Shown piece by piece: positions 18,194 to 28,692 of a stretch of DNA of 64,000 nt. A program made the translations under genes and the position numbers. The notes beneath the pieces were generated by a model that saw only the letters and a program-made list of their open reading frames with translations, was not told the origin of the DNA and did no database searches. Source of the stretch: CBDCVN01 sp965223045 (GTDB lineage: Bacteria > Deinococcota > Deinococci > Deinococcales > Trueperaceae); assembly GCA_965223045.1 (NCBI GenBank), contig CBDCVN010000013.1:5022001-5086000 (forward strand), written 5' to 3'. How positions within the stretch are numbered: the first letter of the stretch is position 1; the number at the start of each line of letters is the position of its first letter.

Positions 18194-19141
18194 CTATAGG
18201 TAGCCTAGTTCCTTGAGGGCATATACATCTTTGCGCCAATCAGGTTTGATCACAACTTCAAGGTCAAGAAATATCTTTCTGCTTAAAAAAATCTCTAACT
18301 GTTTTCTGGCGGTGCGGCCTATTTCCTTTATCATTTTCCCCTTTTTGCCTAGGACTATTAGGCGGTGGTTTTTGCGCTCGAGCCAAAGCTCTGCTTTAAT
18401 ATAAATAGGCTTACTCTTTTGATTTTTACGCTCTTCCCATTCTAAAACCTTCACAGCCAAGCTATAAGGAACTTCTTGGCGTAAATGTATTAAGCAACTT
18501 TCCCGAATTATTTCAGAAATCCAATTTTCTCGAGATTGATCACTACGAATGTCACTAGGAAAGAAAAAAGGATTAGGCAAGAGCAGATCAAAAAGCTCTT
18601 TACGCAAAGAATAAACAGACTTGGGATTTTGTAAAGCACTTAGCAAGTGCACCTTTTTTATGTTAGGGACTAACTCTTGGTATAGTTCAAGGGCTTCTTG
18701 AGGATACTTAGCAACATCAAGCTTATTACCAATTAAATAGATAAGGGCATCATTAGTAATATTAGAAATTAATCTAGCAACATCTTTATCTTCTTCATTG
18801 GGTGGATGCCTTAAGTCTACTACCCACAAAATCACATCCACATCTAGAATAGCGCTTTGCACTTCTTGGTTCATATATTTGCCCAGTTTATCTTTAGGAC
18901 GATGTAATCCGGGGGTATCTACAAAAACAAGCTGACGATTTTCTTCGGTGTAAATCCCCTTTACACCACATCGTGTAGTTTGGGGTTTAGGGCTTATGGG
19001 AGCAACTTTAACGCCAAGGATTGTATTTAAAAGCGTTGACTTGCCAACATTAGGTTTTCCCAATATAGCAACAAAGCCAGCATAAGTTTCTATAGATTCA
19101 TTGGGAGGTAAAGTAGGGGAAGATAAAGTTAATAAATCCAT
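18194..19141 (-). CDS. era: GTPase Era, 315 aa
   Basis: Era binds 16S rRNA during 30S subunit maturation. The G-domain motifs are all present: G1 GKPNVGKST (about 31), G2 TTRCG, G3 DTPGLH and G4 NKLD (about 142). The C-terminal KH domain includes the GKKGKMIKEIG RNA-binding loop (about 270-282). Length is normal. The gene stands alone; the 675 bp upstream have no gene and contain a hairpin-rich block. Confidence 0.96.
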   Translation of the reverse strand: MDLLTLSSPTLPPNESIETYAGFVAILGKPNVGKSTLLNTILGVKVAPISPKPQTTRCGVKGIYTEENRQLVFVDTPGLHRPKDKLGKYMNQEVQSAILDVDVILWVVDLRHPPNEEDKDVARLISNITNDALIYLIGNKLDVAKYPQEALELYQELVPNIKKVHLLSALQNPKSVYSLRKELFDLLLPNPFFFPSDIRSDQSRENWISEIIRESCLIHLRQEVPYSLAVKVLEWEERKNQKSKPIYIKAELWLERKNHRLIVLGKKGKMIKEIGRTARKQLEIFLSRKIFLDLEVVIKPDWRKDVYALKELGYL

Positions 19142-19816
19142 CTATATAGAGTAGCATCGAAATTGTGCTTATAATTACGTCTGATCAGTAATGATAAAAG
19201 TCAAGCCTGGTCTTTTACTAGTCATGACATCTAGAGTATCCATTTTGCTGACAATGTGGTTAAGGTTAGTGTTGACTGGAATTACGCACCCCTTAAAGAG
19301 TCTTTTCCAAACAAGGTATTCCTCAGATACCTTTGTAAAGATGTGTGCAGGAGTGATTTACCCTCTTAAAGTGTAAACACTGTTCCAGACAGATTGAGGT
19401 ATTATCTGAAGGAAAGCATAAGTGTAAAATTACCTCAAAAAGTTTTAGGAGGCATTTTGAGGTGAGCAAAATCACTGCGCAGGAAGCCATAAAAATGACT
19501 TTGTGTCAGAGACACATCTTATAGTGCATGACCAACAAAAACCTTTATCTAGACGAATCATTAAAATCTGCGTAATTCCAGTGTTGAATTACTTGAATAG
19601 AACAAATCGATTGGGAGAATTTCTGATTTGAGCTGGAGACAGTGGTGTTGATACCTCGGAGCAAGTAGATGTTAGTCTAAATTCCTTTCAATAGTGTTTT
19701 TAATGTGGAAAGGGGGGCACCAAATCAAAAAGAGTAGCTGTTTGTTAACGATTTTAGGAATAATTCAGATTTGTCAGCAAAATTAAAAACTGTCATTTTT
19801 ATGATAAGCTGTCACT
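19142..19816. other. Gene-free region between era and vapBC
   Basis: There is no credible gene. Short frames lack motifs and ribosome binding sites. Most of the region is the structured block given separately (19275-19582). The last ~200 bp should hold the vapBC promoter and operator. Confidence 0.4.
19275..19582. ncRNA. Candidate structured RNA closed by a 14-bp long-range stem
   Basis: ACTGGAATTACGCA (19275-19288) and its exact complement (19569-19582) enclose about 280 nt. Inside are successive local hairpins: AAGGTAT/ATACCTT (19313-19333), TTCC..CAGAT/ATCTG..GGAA (19383-19414), ACCTCAAAA/TTTTGAGGT (19432-19463) and TGTGTC/GACACA (19502-19516). A closing stem around several independent hairpins is the plan of a multi-branched RNA. 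I find no match to tmRNA, RNase P, SRP or 6S motifs. Strand is undetermined. A decayed transposon with terminal inverted repeats is the alternative. Confidence 0.4.
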
Positions 19817-20071
19817 ATGGAACATTTTAGTAAAACCATGGAACTGGGCGAGAATGGTCGTGTGGTTATTCCTAAGGAAATAAGAAAAACGCTTGATATA
19901 CAAACAGGAGATAAGGTTATCTTCATTCTCAAGGATGGAGAAGTTAAGTTGACAACTCGTCACGCGCTTGTCAAAAAGCTTTCAGGTATTTTCGCAAAAG
20001 ATGATGAACGTAATCTAACTCAAGAGCTTTTAGATGAACGGCGTGCTGAAGTGGAGAATAAAGAATGGTAA
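19817..20071 (+). CDS. vapB: AbrB/SpoVT-type antitoxin (VapB-like), 84 aa
   Basis: Residues 1-50 form a swapped-hairpin AbrB DNA-binding fold: MELGENGRVVIPKEIRKTLDIQTGDKVIFIL. The C-terminal tail (about 55-84) is charged, as expected for the part that wraps the toxin. The stop codon overlaps the start of the PIN-domain gene, the usual arrangement of a type II toxin-antitoxin operon. By family rule it should repress its own promoter together with the toxin. Confidence 0.88.
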   Translation: MEHFSKTMELGENGRVVIPKEIRKTLDIQTGDKVIFILKDGEVKLTTRHALVKKLSGIFAKDDERNLTQELLDERRAEVENKEW

Positions 20072-20457
20072 TGGATGCCAGTGCGCTTATAGCCTACTTT
20101 CGGCAAGAAGTTGGCTACCAGCAGGTTGAACGCCTACTTTTAAAAGGTGATTTGTTTCTATCAAGCGTTAATCGCACTGAAATCAAGGGTAAGTTGGTTG
20201 GTATGGGAGCATTTACTCCAAGAGAAGTAAATGAGTCTTTAGCAAATTTGGAGGAATTGCTCGAGGTTATTCCCTTTGACAACAAGCAATCTGATGTAGC
20301 AGCATATTACTATGCTAGGCGCAACCCCTATAAGTTTTCCCTTGGAGACTGTGCTTGTTTGGCATTGGCAGAAACCAAAAGTGTTAGTGTGGTTACGGCT
20401 GAAGTTGCATGGTCAAAATTACCAAGTTTGCCTTTTAAAGTTGTGGTTATTCGTTGA
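20065..20457 (+). CDS. vapC: PIN-domain ribonuclease toxin (VapC-like), 130 aa
   Basis: PIN-fold acidic residues are in place: MDASALIAYF (Asp about 4), NRTEIKGKL (Glu about 40), SLGDCACLALA (Asp about 94) and VVTAEVAW, where the usual final Asp is Glu. Such proteins cut specific tRNAs or rRNA with Mg2+. Translation may start at 20065 or at the next ATG (20071), which overlaps the antitoxin stop as TAATG. The pairing with the AbrB-type gene supports the call. Confidence 0.88.
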   Translation: MVMDASALIAYFRQEVGYQQVERLLLKGDLFLSSVNRTEIKGKLVGMGAFTPREVNESLANLEELLEVIPFDNKQSDVAAYYYARRNPYKFSLGDCACLALAETKSVSVVTAEVAWSKLPSLPFKVVVIR

Positions 20458-20517
20458 TAAGAAGTCTTTCAGATAAGCTAGTTTATCAGAGCATTTATAA
20501 TAATCCAAGGAGGAAAC

Positions 20518-23500
20518 ATGTCGAATTTAATTAAGCAAATATTTATTGCCTTAATTTTAGTAATTTTTAGTAGCCTTGTATTAGCTCAACGCTGCACTAA
20601 AGAACTCGAGCCCAACAACACCCCCCCCAAAGCCACTACTTTTGCTGGCATGGGTTGCATTATTGGTACCCTAGAAGACTCAGATCAAGACCTTTTTGCT
20701 TGGACAGTCACCGACAATGACTTTCGCTATAGACGAGTAGTTTTTGAAGTTGATCCTGAAGAAAATGAATTAATTAGCCTACAATTCATGAAACTAAATT
20801 TTGCTGAGAATGGCACAGATGTTATCAGCAAAGAAGACCTTTTTAAACTTGATGCTAGGCAACAAATCACTAAAACCTTGCCTCAAATATTAACCGAGGG
20901 TAAATATTACCTTGGTGTTGCTGGTAAGGGTTCCTATCTTGTCAATATACAAGAGGTTGACCCTAGCTTACCCAGCACTTACGACCGTGAACCTAATGAT
21001 AGTAGTGAAGAAGCTCGAGAACAAACGGGAGCATTCAGACTATCTGGTGATTTAGAAGGTAGTGTGGACTATCACTTATGGACACTTACAGAAGAAGATG
21101 CTAATAACCTTTGGAAGATTAGTGCCCAAACTCAAATAGGAAAAGAATTAACAGTTAAGCTCTTTAATAATAGTGGTGAGAACGTTTTTACTGAATCAGT
21201 TGATGAAAATAATTATTTAACACTTTATGACCTTGGTCTAGAAACAGGTAGTTATACCTTTATTTTAGGCCCTGCTAGTGAAAGTTTATCTCGTTACACA
21301 TTGCAAACAATTGCTCAAGGAATTAAAACCGAAGGTCAAGAACTAGAACCTAATGACAGTAAAGAGCAGGCTAATATATTCGACGTTCAAAGTGGTATTT
21401 CTGGGCTCCTTCGCCAAGGGGAACGAGACGACTTTCGCTTTCGTATTGACCAAGAAGGTTTTTATAAGCTTGATTTAGGTTTAGAAGGCTATCATAGGAT
21501 TAATTTATGGGACAAAGATGATGTGGAAATCCTTCGTCAAGAAGGTGAAAGCTTTGACTTAGGTGATCTGCATTTTCAAGCAGGAGAGTATTATTTACGC
21601 CTTAGTGCCTCTAAAGAGGACACCCCATATAGCATAAGCTTTGCCGAAGGCAACCCTGCAAAAGCCAGTCATGAAATTGAACCTAACAATGTGCAATCCT
21701 ATGCAACAGCATTAGATGAGAAACTGCAAATACGCGGTGAGATGAAAGTGCGTGACTTCGATTTCTTTAGTTTCGAGGTTAGCACACCACAAACTTTCCG
21801 TATTCAACTTTTAGGAGAAGGCCTAAACGACATTACTGTTTATGATAGCAGTGGTAGCACCATTCAATATCTAGGCGTAAGTGGCGAGCGCAGGGCTCGC
21901 TTGGATAATCTTGTTCTACTGCCCGGTAAACATTACGTTGAAGTAGATGGCCAAGATGCGCAGTACGCTTTAAGGATACTATCCCTTGGTCCTGCTACTT
22001 TTGAAGCTCAAGAAGCTGATGAGGGTAATATAGAGTTGGAAGTTGAAGGCACAGAGGTTGAAAATACAGGTGAAGATACTGGGGCTGAACAGGTTGAACC
22101 TGATATAGCCGAAGAGGACATTACTCGCCAATATCCAAGACCATCCGGAATTTTAGAGCGTGAACCCAATGATGATGATACAAGGTCGATGCCCTTGCGC
22201 TTTGGTCAAAACTATGTTGGCATACTTGGTAATACTAATGATCATGATTACTACCGTTTCTCACTGCAAAATGACCAGTATATCCGTTTAGAAGCTACTC
22301 CCGCTGAAGATGGCCTGATATTTTTTGATATAAGAGATGTGCCTCGCACTGCTAGCTTTGAACAGGGGAAACCGGCTGTTATGGAGCGTTGGCTTCTTGC
22401 TGGTGATTATTTTGTGACAGTGCGAGCTGAGACTCCTAGTTATGGGTACTATCAGCTTCAACTTAATCAACTAGACTCTCTTGACTTACCCGTAGATTTA
22501 GAGCCTAATGATAGTGCTTTACATGCAGTGCCACTACCAGAAAGCCTCGAGCTAACAGGACGTATTGGTCAATCTTATGACGATGATTGGTTCTTGTTAC
22601 CAACAATTGACAAGGTAAGTAAAAAAGCTAGCGACAACTTTGAGTTGAATACAAATAGATATGGTAACGATTACCGTTCTTTTGAGGCAGAAAATCCCAG
22701 TATTTGCTTTACTAGCTGTGAAGATGAAACAGAGTGTGTGGCATGGACTTTTGTAAAACCGAGCAGTGAAGAAGAAATAGGAGAATGTAAGTTAAAAGAT
22801 GAAGTCTCTAGCTCTTATTTAAACGAGGATACTATTTCTGGAGTTAAGCTGGCTGTACCACTAAGTGTGAAGGCTGATAATATTGAGGATTTAGAGCTTT
22901 ATATTTACGACCTAGATGCAGATGCTTGGCTTGATAACCCTGCTTTTGATCCCGAAAATAACCTCTGGCAGTTTAGTGTGCCTGTTAATCAGAAAACAGC
23001 CGTGCGGATTAGGGGAAAACAATCTTATAATTTGACCTTTGATTATAAAGGCGTACTTAAGCCTAAAAAGCCAGAGGGGGAACTCGAGCTAGCACTAAAA
23101 CTAGATCATCCAGAAATAGCTGCCTACTGGCATGAAGGTCAGCGTTTACAAGCTACACTTGCTCTAAAAAATCCCAGCAAGAAAACCCAAGAACTAGAAT
23201 TAGCTGCTTTGACTAGTGATGCTCGAGTCAGAATAAACAACCTTGATAAAACAGTTACCCTAAAAGCTAATCAGTCACTAGAAATCCCAGTTGATTTAGA
23301 AGTTATGCCAGATATTAGAGATGATCAACCCATACTAATAAACGTGGCTGCTAGTGATAGCTTGAATACATACAGTGTGACAGAAGATTTACAACCTCTT
23401 TGTGAAGCGCCACCTGTAAATGGTTTTCAAGCCTGGTCTTTGCCAACAGAACTCTTGGGTGGCTATAACGTGGCCCTAATCGACTTTGGAGCCAAGGTAG

Positions 23501-26178
23501 TTGAAGGTGAAGGCTATGCCCGCAGAGATGAGCAGCTTTTTGATGGGCGAGTCTCACCTGCCACAGGAGCCTATAAAGATGCTAGTAAGAGTGTTTTCAT
23601 TGAGCTAGTAGGCGAAGAGCCTGTGACCTTGACGGGTACACTTTTACATCCACGCTCGAGGGGCATAACTGGACGGCAACTTAAAGACTTTGAGATTCTC
23701 ACTTCACTAGATGGTGAAAACTATGAGTCTGTTTACCAAGGGCAGTTAAAAGCTGTTAGGTTAGAGCAAGCTTTTGTTTTTACTGAGCCTGTAACAGCCC
23801 GCTATGTTCAATTACGTTTTTTAAATAACCAACTAGAAGACCGCGAGATTTATTTGGGGGAATGGAAACTGCTAAGTAATGATAACCCTCTAGAAAACAT
23901 TAATCTTGCCGATCCTAATTTAGGTGGCTATGTAGTTTGGTCTTCTCAGCTTATAAATTCAGGCAATCCCATTTTGAGTGAGCGTCCAGAAGGGGAAAGT
24001 GGTGATCGCATCACTGTTCGATTGGAACAAGAGCAAACAGAGCTTTCTTGGGTAGTAGGTTTTCATCATAATCGAGCTGCACAAATTGAGGGTTTTGAGT
24101 GGCTTGACCACCTTAATAGCGAGGTTGATAAACGTCTGAACGAGCTAGATATTGAAATTAGCCTTGATAGTCCAGCAGGACCTTGGGAACCTTTAACCAC
24201 TTGGGTATTTGAACGCAGTGAGATAGCTAGCGAAGAAGAAATTCCTGAAGTAACCCCTCTAGCATTAGATGAACCTATTTGGGCACGTTATGTGCGCTTT
24301 AAAGCTACTGGCTTAGAGCCCAAAGAATATTACAATTTACCTGATACCTTGCGTATTTTTGAAAGGCAAAGTGATAATGAGTACCACTCTATTTTAGCTG
24401 AGTGGGGTCATTATAGCCGTGCTGCTGTTTATGAAAACCTAAATCCTCCTGAGAGTGTTCAAGTCTTAAGTGATGAAAGTGATAACTCTAGTCGTGAAAC
24501 TGCTCAACTTATGGAGTTAGGTAATGCTGTAAGTGGCACTGTAGAAATAGAAAAGGACATAGATTGGTACAAGATCACTATTTCTGAGGGGCAAAATTTA
24601 CTCACATTAAAGCTAAATGGTGACCCTACTATTAACTATCAATACAAGCTCGAGAATTCTGAAGGTCAAGATGTTCCTATAGAAATTTTAGAGGAAAGTG
24701 CTGAAAGCATAACTCTACAGGCAAATGTTAGCGAAGGTGATTATTTTCTAGAATTGCAAGAGCCACCACGCTCAGTGGTATTTGCTTGGGATAATAGTGG
24801 TAGCATGGGGCCATATAGAAATACCACCTATTCTGCACTTACCAGCTTTGCCCAAGACATCCAAGAAGGCCGCGAAGTAGTTAGCTTGGCGGTTTTTGAT
24901 AATGGAGGACCTTTTTTCATCATGCCAGATTTTTCTGGTAACCCCTTAGAAGTTATGTCAGGGCTTAGTAGTTATGATCGTCGGCATGGCTCGAGCGATT
25001 CCCAGCCCACCCTGCTAAAGACCACAGAAGTCCTAGGCAAGCAAATTGGCACTAAGGCTATAATGCTCATTACCGATGCAGAATCGGGAGGTTACAACTT
25101 TACCTCCAAAATGTGGCAAGCTTTTGCCGAGGTCAAGCCTAGAGTTTTCACCTTTGAAGTTTCTACTTCTGGCACAGACTACGCTCAAGATCTAATGCAA
25201 AGTTGGGCAGATGTAAATCATGGTATTTACCAAAATGTTGGTACGACTGGTCAATTAGATGTAGGGTTTGCTAGGGCTACTTGCAATCTGCGTCGTCCCA
25301 AAGGCTATGAAGTGTTAGCAGAAGTAAGTTATGTTGAGCGTGGCCCCGGTAAACTAAAAGTTATTAGAAAGCAACTTTCAGAGGAGGAACAGGCTGCCCA
25401 AGCTGCTGAACAAGCTGCCAATGCCCCTGCAGTTGAAGTCATTCTAGACTCTTCAGGAAGCATGTGGCGTAAACTAGATGGACGTTTTAGATATGTTATA
25501 GCCAATGAGGTACTTAGCAACCTAGTAACTGATATTTTGCCAGCAGAAATTCCTTTTGCCCTACGGGTTTTTGGCAATCGTGAGGAAAGTACTTGTCGCA
25601 CAGATTTAGAAGTGCCTTTAAGTCCTTTAAATGCTGAGAGTGTTAGTAACATCATTGTAGATATAGAACCCAAGCCCTATGCTGGTACACCACTTGCCGA
25701 TTCAATTAAACAAGTAGCTAGTGATCTAGCGGAGGCCAGTGGTCCTAAAACAGTTGTATTAATTACCGATGGTGAGGAGTCTTGTGACGGAGACGTCGAA
25801 GCAGAGATTATAGCCTTGCGTGAACAAGACATAGATGTGATTTTAAATATAATAGGGTTTGATTTTGAAGCTGAAGATAAAGAAGTTGCTCGAGAGCGTT
25901 TTAGACAATGGGCTGAGCTTGGAGGTGGGCAATACTTTGACGCTAGCTCTGCTGAGGAACTCGAGCTTTCGCTAACCCAAGCAGCTACGACACCCCCTGA
26001 AATCACTTTCGAAGTACTTGATGGCACCGGAGAAGTTGTGGCAACAAGCATAGTTGATGGCGAGGAAATAGAACTTCTAGCAGGTAATTATCAATTACGC
26101 TTTCTCACAGTTGAACCCTATATAATTGATGTACAGATTCTAGCAGAACAAACACAGACTTTGGAAATAAAACCTTAA
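20518..26178 (+). CDS. Very large secreted multidomain protein (PPC repeats, PAN-like, discoidin-like, two VWA), 1886 aa
   Basis: A signal peptide (1-23) is followed by about six PPC-type units, each opening with a motif like ELEPNN, REPNDS or LEPNDS. At about 707-775 there is a Cys-containing insert resembling a PAN/Apple domain (NPSICFTSCEDETECVAWTF). Two discoidin (F5/8-type) like regions are at about 973-1114 and 1131-1285, ending in ARYVQLRF and ARYVRFKA. A further PPC-like unit leads to two von Willebrand A domains with MIDAS motifs DNSGSMG (about 1425) and DSSGSMW (about 1644). The mix suggests an exported adhesion or carbohydrate/protein-binding protein. A C8 run in the codons for NNTPPK near the N-terminus is in frame. 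GGAGG precedes the ATG. Confidence 0.8.
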   Translation: MSNLIKQIFIALILVIFSSLVLAQRCTKELEPNNTPPKATTFAGMGCIIGTLEDSDQDLFAWTVTDNDFRYRRVVFEVDPEENELISLQFMKLNFAENGTDVISKEDLFKLDARQQITKTLPQILTEGKYYLGVAGKGSYLVNIQEVDPSLPSTYDREPNDSSEEAREQTGAFRLSGDLEGSVDYHLWTLTEEDANNLWKISAQTQIGKELTVKLFNNSGENVFTESVDENNYLTLYDLGLETGSYTFILGPASESLSRYTLQTIAQGIKTEGQELEPNDSKEQANIFDVQSGISGLLRQGERDDFRFRIDQEGFYKLDLGLEGYHRINLWDKDDVEILRQEGESFDLGDLHFQAGEYYLRLSASKEDTPYSISFAEGNPAKASHEIEPNNVQSYATALDEKLQIRGEMKVRDFDFFSFEVSTPQTFRIQLLGEGLNDITVYDSSGSTIQYLGVSGERRARLDNLVLLPGKHYVEVDGQDAQYALRILSLGPATFEAQEADEGNIELEVEGTEVENTGEDTGAEQVEPDIAEEDITRQYPRPSGILEREPNDDDTRSMPLRFGQNYVGILGNTNDHDYYRFSLQNDQYIRLEATPAEDGLIFFDIRDVPRTASFEQGKPAVMERWLLAGDYFVTVRAETPSYGYYQLQLNQLDSLDLPVDLEPNDSALHAVPLPESLELTGRIGQSYDDDWFLLPTIDKVSKKASDNFELNTNRYGNDYRSFEAENPSICFTSCEDETECVAWTFVKPSSEEEIGECKLKDEVSSSYLNEDTISGVKLAVPLSVKADNIEDLELYIYDLDADAWLDNPAFDPENNLWQFSVPVNQKTAVRIRGKQSYNLTFDYKGVLKPKKPEGELELALKLDHPEIAAYWHEGQRLQATLALKNPSKKTQELELAALTSDARVRINNLDKTVTLKANQSLEIPVDLEVMPDIRDDQPILINVAASDSLNTYSVTEDLQPLCEAPPVNGFQAWSLPTELLGGYNVALIDFGAKVVEGEGYARRDEQLFDGRVSPATGAYKDASKSVFIELVGEEPVTLTGTLLHPRSRGITGRQLKDFEILTSLDGENYESVYQGQLKAVRLEQAFVFTEPVTARYVQLRFLNNQLEDREIYLGEWKLLSNDNPLENINLADPNLGGYVVWSSQLINSGNPILSERPEGESGDRITVRLEQEQTELSWVVGFHHNRAAQIEGFEWLDHLNSEVDKRLNELDIEISLDSPAGPWEPLTTWVFERSEIASEEEIPEVTPLALDEPIWARYVRFKATGLEPKEYYNLPDTLRIFERQSDNEYHSILAEWGHYSRAAVYENLNPPESVQVLSDESDNSSRETAQLMELGNAVSGTVEIEKDIDWYKITISEGQNLLTLKLNGDPTINYQYKLENSEGQDVPIEILEESAESITLQANVSEGDYFLELQEPPRSVVFAWDNSGSMGPYRNTTYSALTSFAQDIQEGREVVSLAVFDNGGPFFIMPDFSGNPLEVMSGLSSYDRRHGSSDSQPTLLKTTEVLGKQIGTKAIMLITDAESGGYNFTSKMWQAFAEVKPRVFTFEVSTSGTDYAQDLMQSWADVNHGIYQNVGTTGQLDVGFARATCNLRRPKGYEVLAEVSYVERGPGKLKVIRKQLSEEEQAAQAAEQAANAPAVEVILDSSGSMWRKLDGRFRYVIANEVLSNLVTDILPAEIPFALRVFGNREESTCRTDLEVPLSPLNAESVSNIIVDIEPKPYAGTPLADSIKQVASDLAEASGPKTVVLITDGEESCDGDVEAEIIALREQDIDVILNIIGFDFEAEDKEVARERFRQWAELGGGQYFDASSAEELELSLTQAATTPPEITFEVLDGTGEVVATSIVDGEEIELLAGNYQLRFLTVEPYIIDVQILAEQTQTLEIKP

Positions 26179-26307
26179 TCATGGTAAAATCACTCATTTA
26201 GAAGTAGAAAAGAGCTGTTTTGTCTAGGTTGATAAATTGTCTTGAGTGCATAATTATCAAGTTCTTGAATTTTCACTTTAAGATAAACAAATATCAGGAG
26301 GAATACT

Positions 26308-28692
26308 ATGCTATTTATACTTAAGATAAATGCCCAAAGGTTTTTAACAATCATTATTGCTTTTGGACTTTTGCTTTTGAGTCCGGGAGCACAACAATTT
26401 GTTATTGCTCAAACCCAGCCCGATGAGTATGAACTAGCCCTTGAAAAGCTTGATGAATTGATGGAGCTTCTACAAGAACTGCGTGATGGCATTGATCGCA
26501 CTCAGTTTGATGTAGAAGCCCTTAGTCTTGAACTGGCTTTTGAGGAACCTGGAGTAATTGTTGATTGGGTAAGTCAAAACATATATTTTGAGCAATATTT
26601 GGGGCTTTTAAGAGGTGCAGAAGGCACACTAATGAGCCATGCTGGAAATGCTCTAGATCAAGCTGTACTTTTAGCCAAGCTTCTTAAAGATGCTGGTTAT
26701 GAGGCTCGGATTGCTCGAGCAACCATTACAGAAGAAGAAGCTAAAACCCTAATACAGCAAATGGCAGTAACGCGTAACCCCAAAGCTCCTGTTGGAGATA
26801 TGGAAAAAATCAGTAGTACTTGGCAAAAGGTGGAAGCTTTAGCCAGTGGTTTGAATGTGAATGAAGAAATACCTAATCCCTTTGAATCTGAACCTTTACC
26901 TATAGAGGAAACTGATATTTACAATAGTGCTCGAGAGGATGCTGAGTTTATTTTGCAAACCTTGCAAGAAGCAGGTATAGAGCTAGGTAATCCTAATGCT
27001 GAGATGGAACTTATTGAAGAAGCTAGAGATTATTTCTGGGTAGAGTATAATTTGGGTGGTGCAGATGATTGGCAGCAAGCACATCCAGCATTTGCTAACA
27101 CTGATTTAGAACCTAAAGTGGAATCTCAGGAGGTTTTTACTGATACCATCCCAGAAAACTTACAACATAGACTTCGCTTTGAAGTGTTTATAGAGCAAAA
27201 AATAGGTGATGAACTTAAAACACATGCACTTATAGATCCTTGGGAACGCCCTGTAGTTAATATAATAGGCACACCACTTGCCTATAACAACTTTCCTGAT
27301 GGCATTACAGATTTAAAGGATATGGAAGATATAAACCTTGCTCTAACAAATACCAATTTCTATATCCCTATATTTAATGGTCAATTGGCCTCGGGAGGCC
27401 AATTCTTTGATTTGTCAGGCAACCTGGTACCTCCAGAAGCTGCTAGTTCTCCCTATGCTAGCGTTTTTCAAACTGTAGGGGGTTCATTCTCGGATGCTAC
27501 GGGACTGTTAGATGACTTAGGTAGCGAAGAGAAAAACGAGACTACTAGTGAATTTGCTGATTTAAGTGCCCAATGGATAGAGTACACCCTTGTTAGTCCA
27601 AATGGTGAAGAAAAGACCCATCGTAGAAACATTGTAGATAGAATTGGTTATGCCAATAGGTCACTAGGTGTTAACGAATTTGCCAATGAAAGCAAGGAAC
27701 AGGTCCAGAAAGCTCTTACTCAGAGCTATACTTTTATGATTGCTGTTGGTGAATACTCTGAAAATTATATCTTAGATCGTTTTTTAGAGCGCATTGTAAA
27801 TAATCGTCCTTTTTTTGAACTTAGCTTAAGAAGGTCATACTTTCCAGATGAAGAGATACAGCTTTCTGAAAGCGAACTGAGTACTATAGATTTTACATGG
27901 TTAGGACATTTGAATATTTACTCTGCATTTGATACAGGTACTAATACAATAGGTAATATAAATTACCGTCCAGAACCTTCACTACTAGCATATAGTCAAG
28001 AATTAGCTTTTTGGGAAAGTACTCAGTCTGTAATTGACATTGTTCAAAACACACGCCGTAGTTTTGAATTTAATGATAGCACTTTAACTTTTGTGCCAGA
28101 AGCACTTGTTCAATCTGGTACATGGGAAACACACACAGAGGGTATTTTGTTTGATACCGCTGAAGGGAACAAGTTCAACACTATGATTGCTTTTGAAAAA
28201 GCAGCAGAGGCATCAATTCCCACAGTAGTTTTGAAACCAGATGAAGTTTCCAAGGTAAATGATATGGATATAACACATCAAGCAAAGCACTATCTTAAAA
28301 GAGATTTAGAAAATGGATTTATTGCTATTGTACCCAAAGAAAATTCGTTTGGTGAAAGAACTGGTTGGTGGCGGGTTGATCCAAACACAGGCCAAACATT
28401 GGGCATGATTGATACTGGTCAGGGTGCAGAAAAGATTGAAAGGTTGATAGTTTTTATGTTTAGTATGTTAATAGCCAATCTTACTGCTTTGGTATGTATG
28501 GATACTGCTTTTATGAATTCTCCAAATACTGTTTCAGATAGGATAGATAAAATTCATACAGTTTGTTTAGCTACTGCGGTGCTAGGAGGGGTAACAGGAT
28601 TGGCTGTTGGTGCGCTCACAATAAATTTATTTTTTGTTGCAGTGGCTGCTATTGCAGGGGCTGTAGCAGCTGGAGCTGGCACTTGGGACTAA
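26308..28692 (+). CDS. Exported transglutaminase-like protein with C-terminal membrane segments, 794 aa
   Basis: The signal sequence (about 1-36) precedes a helical segment. HAGNALDQAVLLAKLLKDAG (about 111-130) matches the helix that carries the catalytic Cys in transglutaminase/protease folds, but the Cys position is Ala here, so thiol catalysis is unlikely. Residues 250-690 are unassigned. Two hydrophobic segments near the C-terminus (about 705-730 and 755-790) would anchor it in a membrane. It follows the VWA protein by 129 bp with its own AGGAGG and probably works with it at the cell surface. The association is inferred from context alone. Confidence 0.6.
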   Translation: MLFILKINAQRFLTIIIAFGLLLLSPGAQQFVIAQTQPDEYELALEKLDELMELLQELRDGIDRTQFDVEALSLELAFEEPGVIVDWVSQNIYFEQYLGLLRGAEGTLMSHAGNALDQAVLLAKLLKDAGYEARIARATITEEEAKTLIQQMAVTRNPKAPVGDMEKISSTWQKVEALASGLNVNEEIPNPFESEPLPIEETDIYNSAREDAEFILQTLQEAGIELGNPNAEMELIEEARDYFWVEYNLGGADDWQQAHPAFANTDLEPKVESQEVFTDTIPENLQHRLRFEVFIEQKIGDELKTHALIDPWERPVVNIIGTPLAYNNFPDGITDLKDMEDINLALTNTNFYIPIFNGQLASGGQFFDLSGNLVPPEAASSPYASVFQTVGGSFSDATGLLDDLGSEEKNETTSEFADLSAQWIEYTLVSPNGEEKTHRRNIVDRIGYANRSLGVNEFANESKEQVQKALTQSYTFMIAVGEYSENYILDRFLERIVNNRPFFELSLRRSYFPDEEIQLSESELSTIDFTWLGHLNIYSAFDTGTNTIGNINYRPEPSLLAYSQELAFWESTQSVIDIVQNTRRSFEFNDSTLTFVPEALVQSGTWETHTEGILFDTAEGNKFNTMIAFEKAAEASIPTVVLKPDEVSKVNDMDITHQAKHYLKRDLENGFIAIVPKENSFGERTGWWRVDPNTGQTLGMIDTGQGAEKIERLIVFMFSMLIANLTALVCMDTAFMNSPNTVSDRIDKIHTVCLATAVLGGVTGLAVGALTINLFFVAVAAIAGAVAAGAGTWD

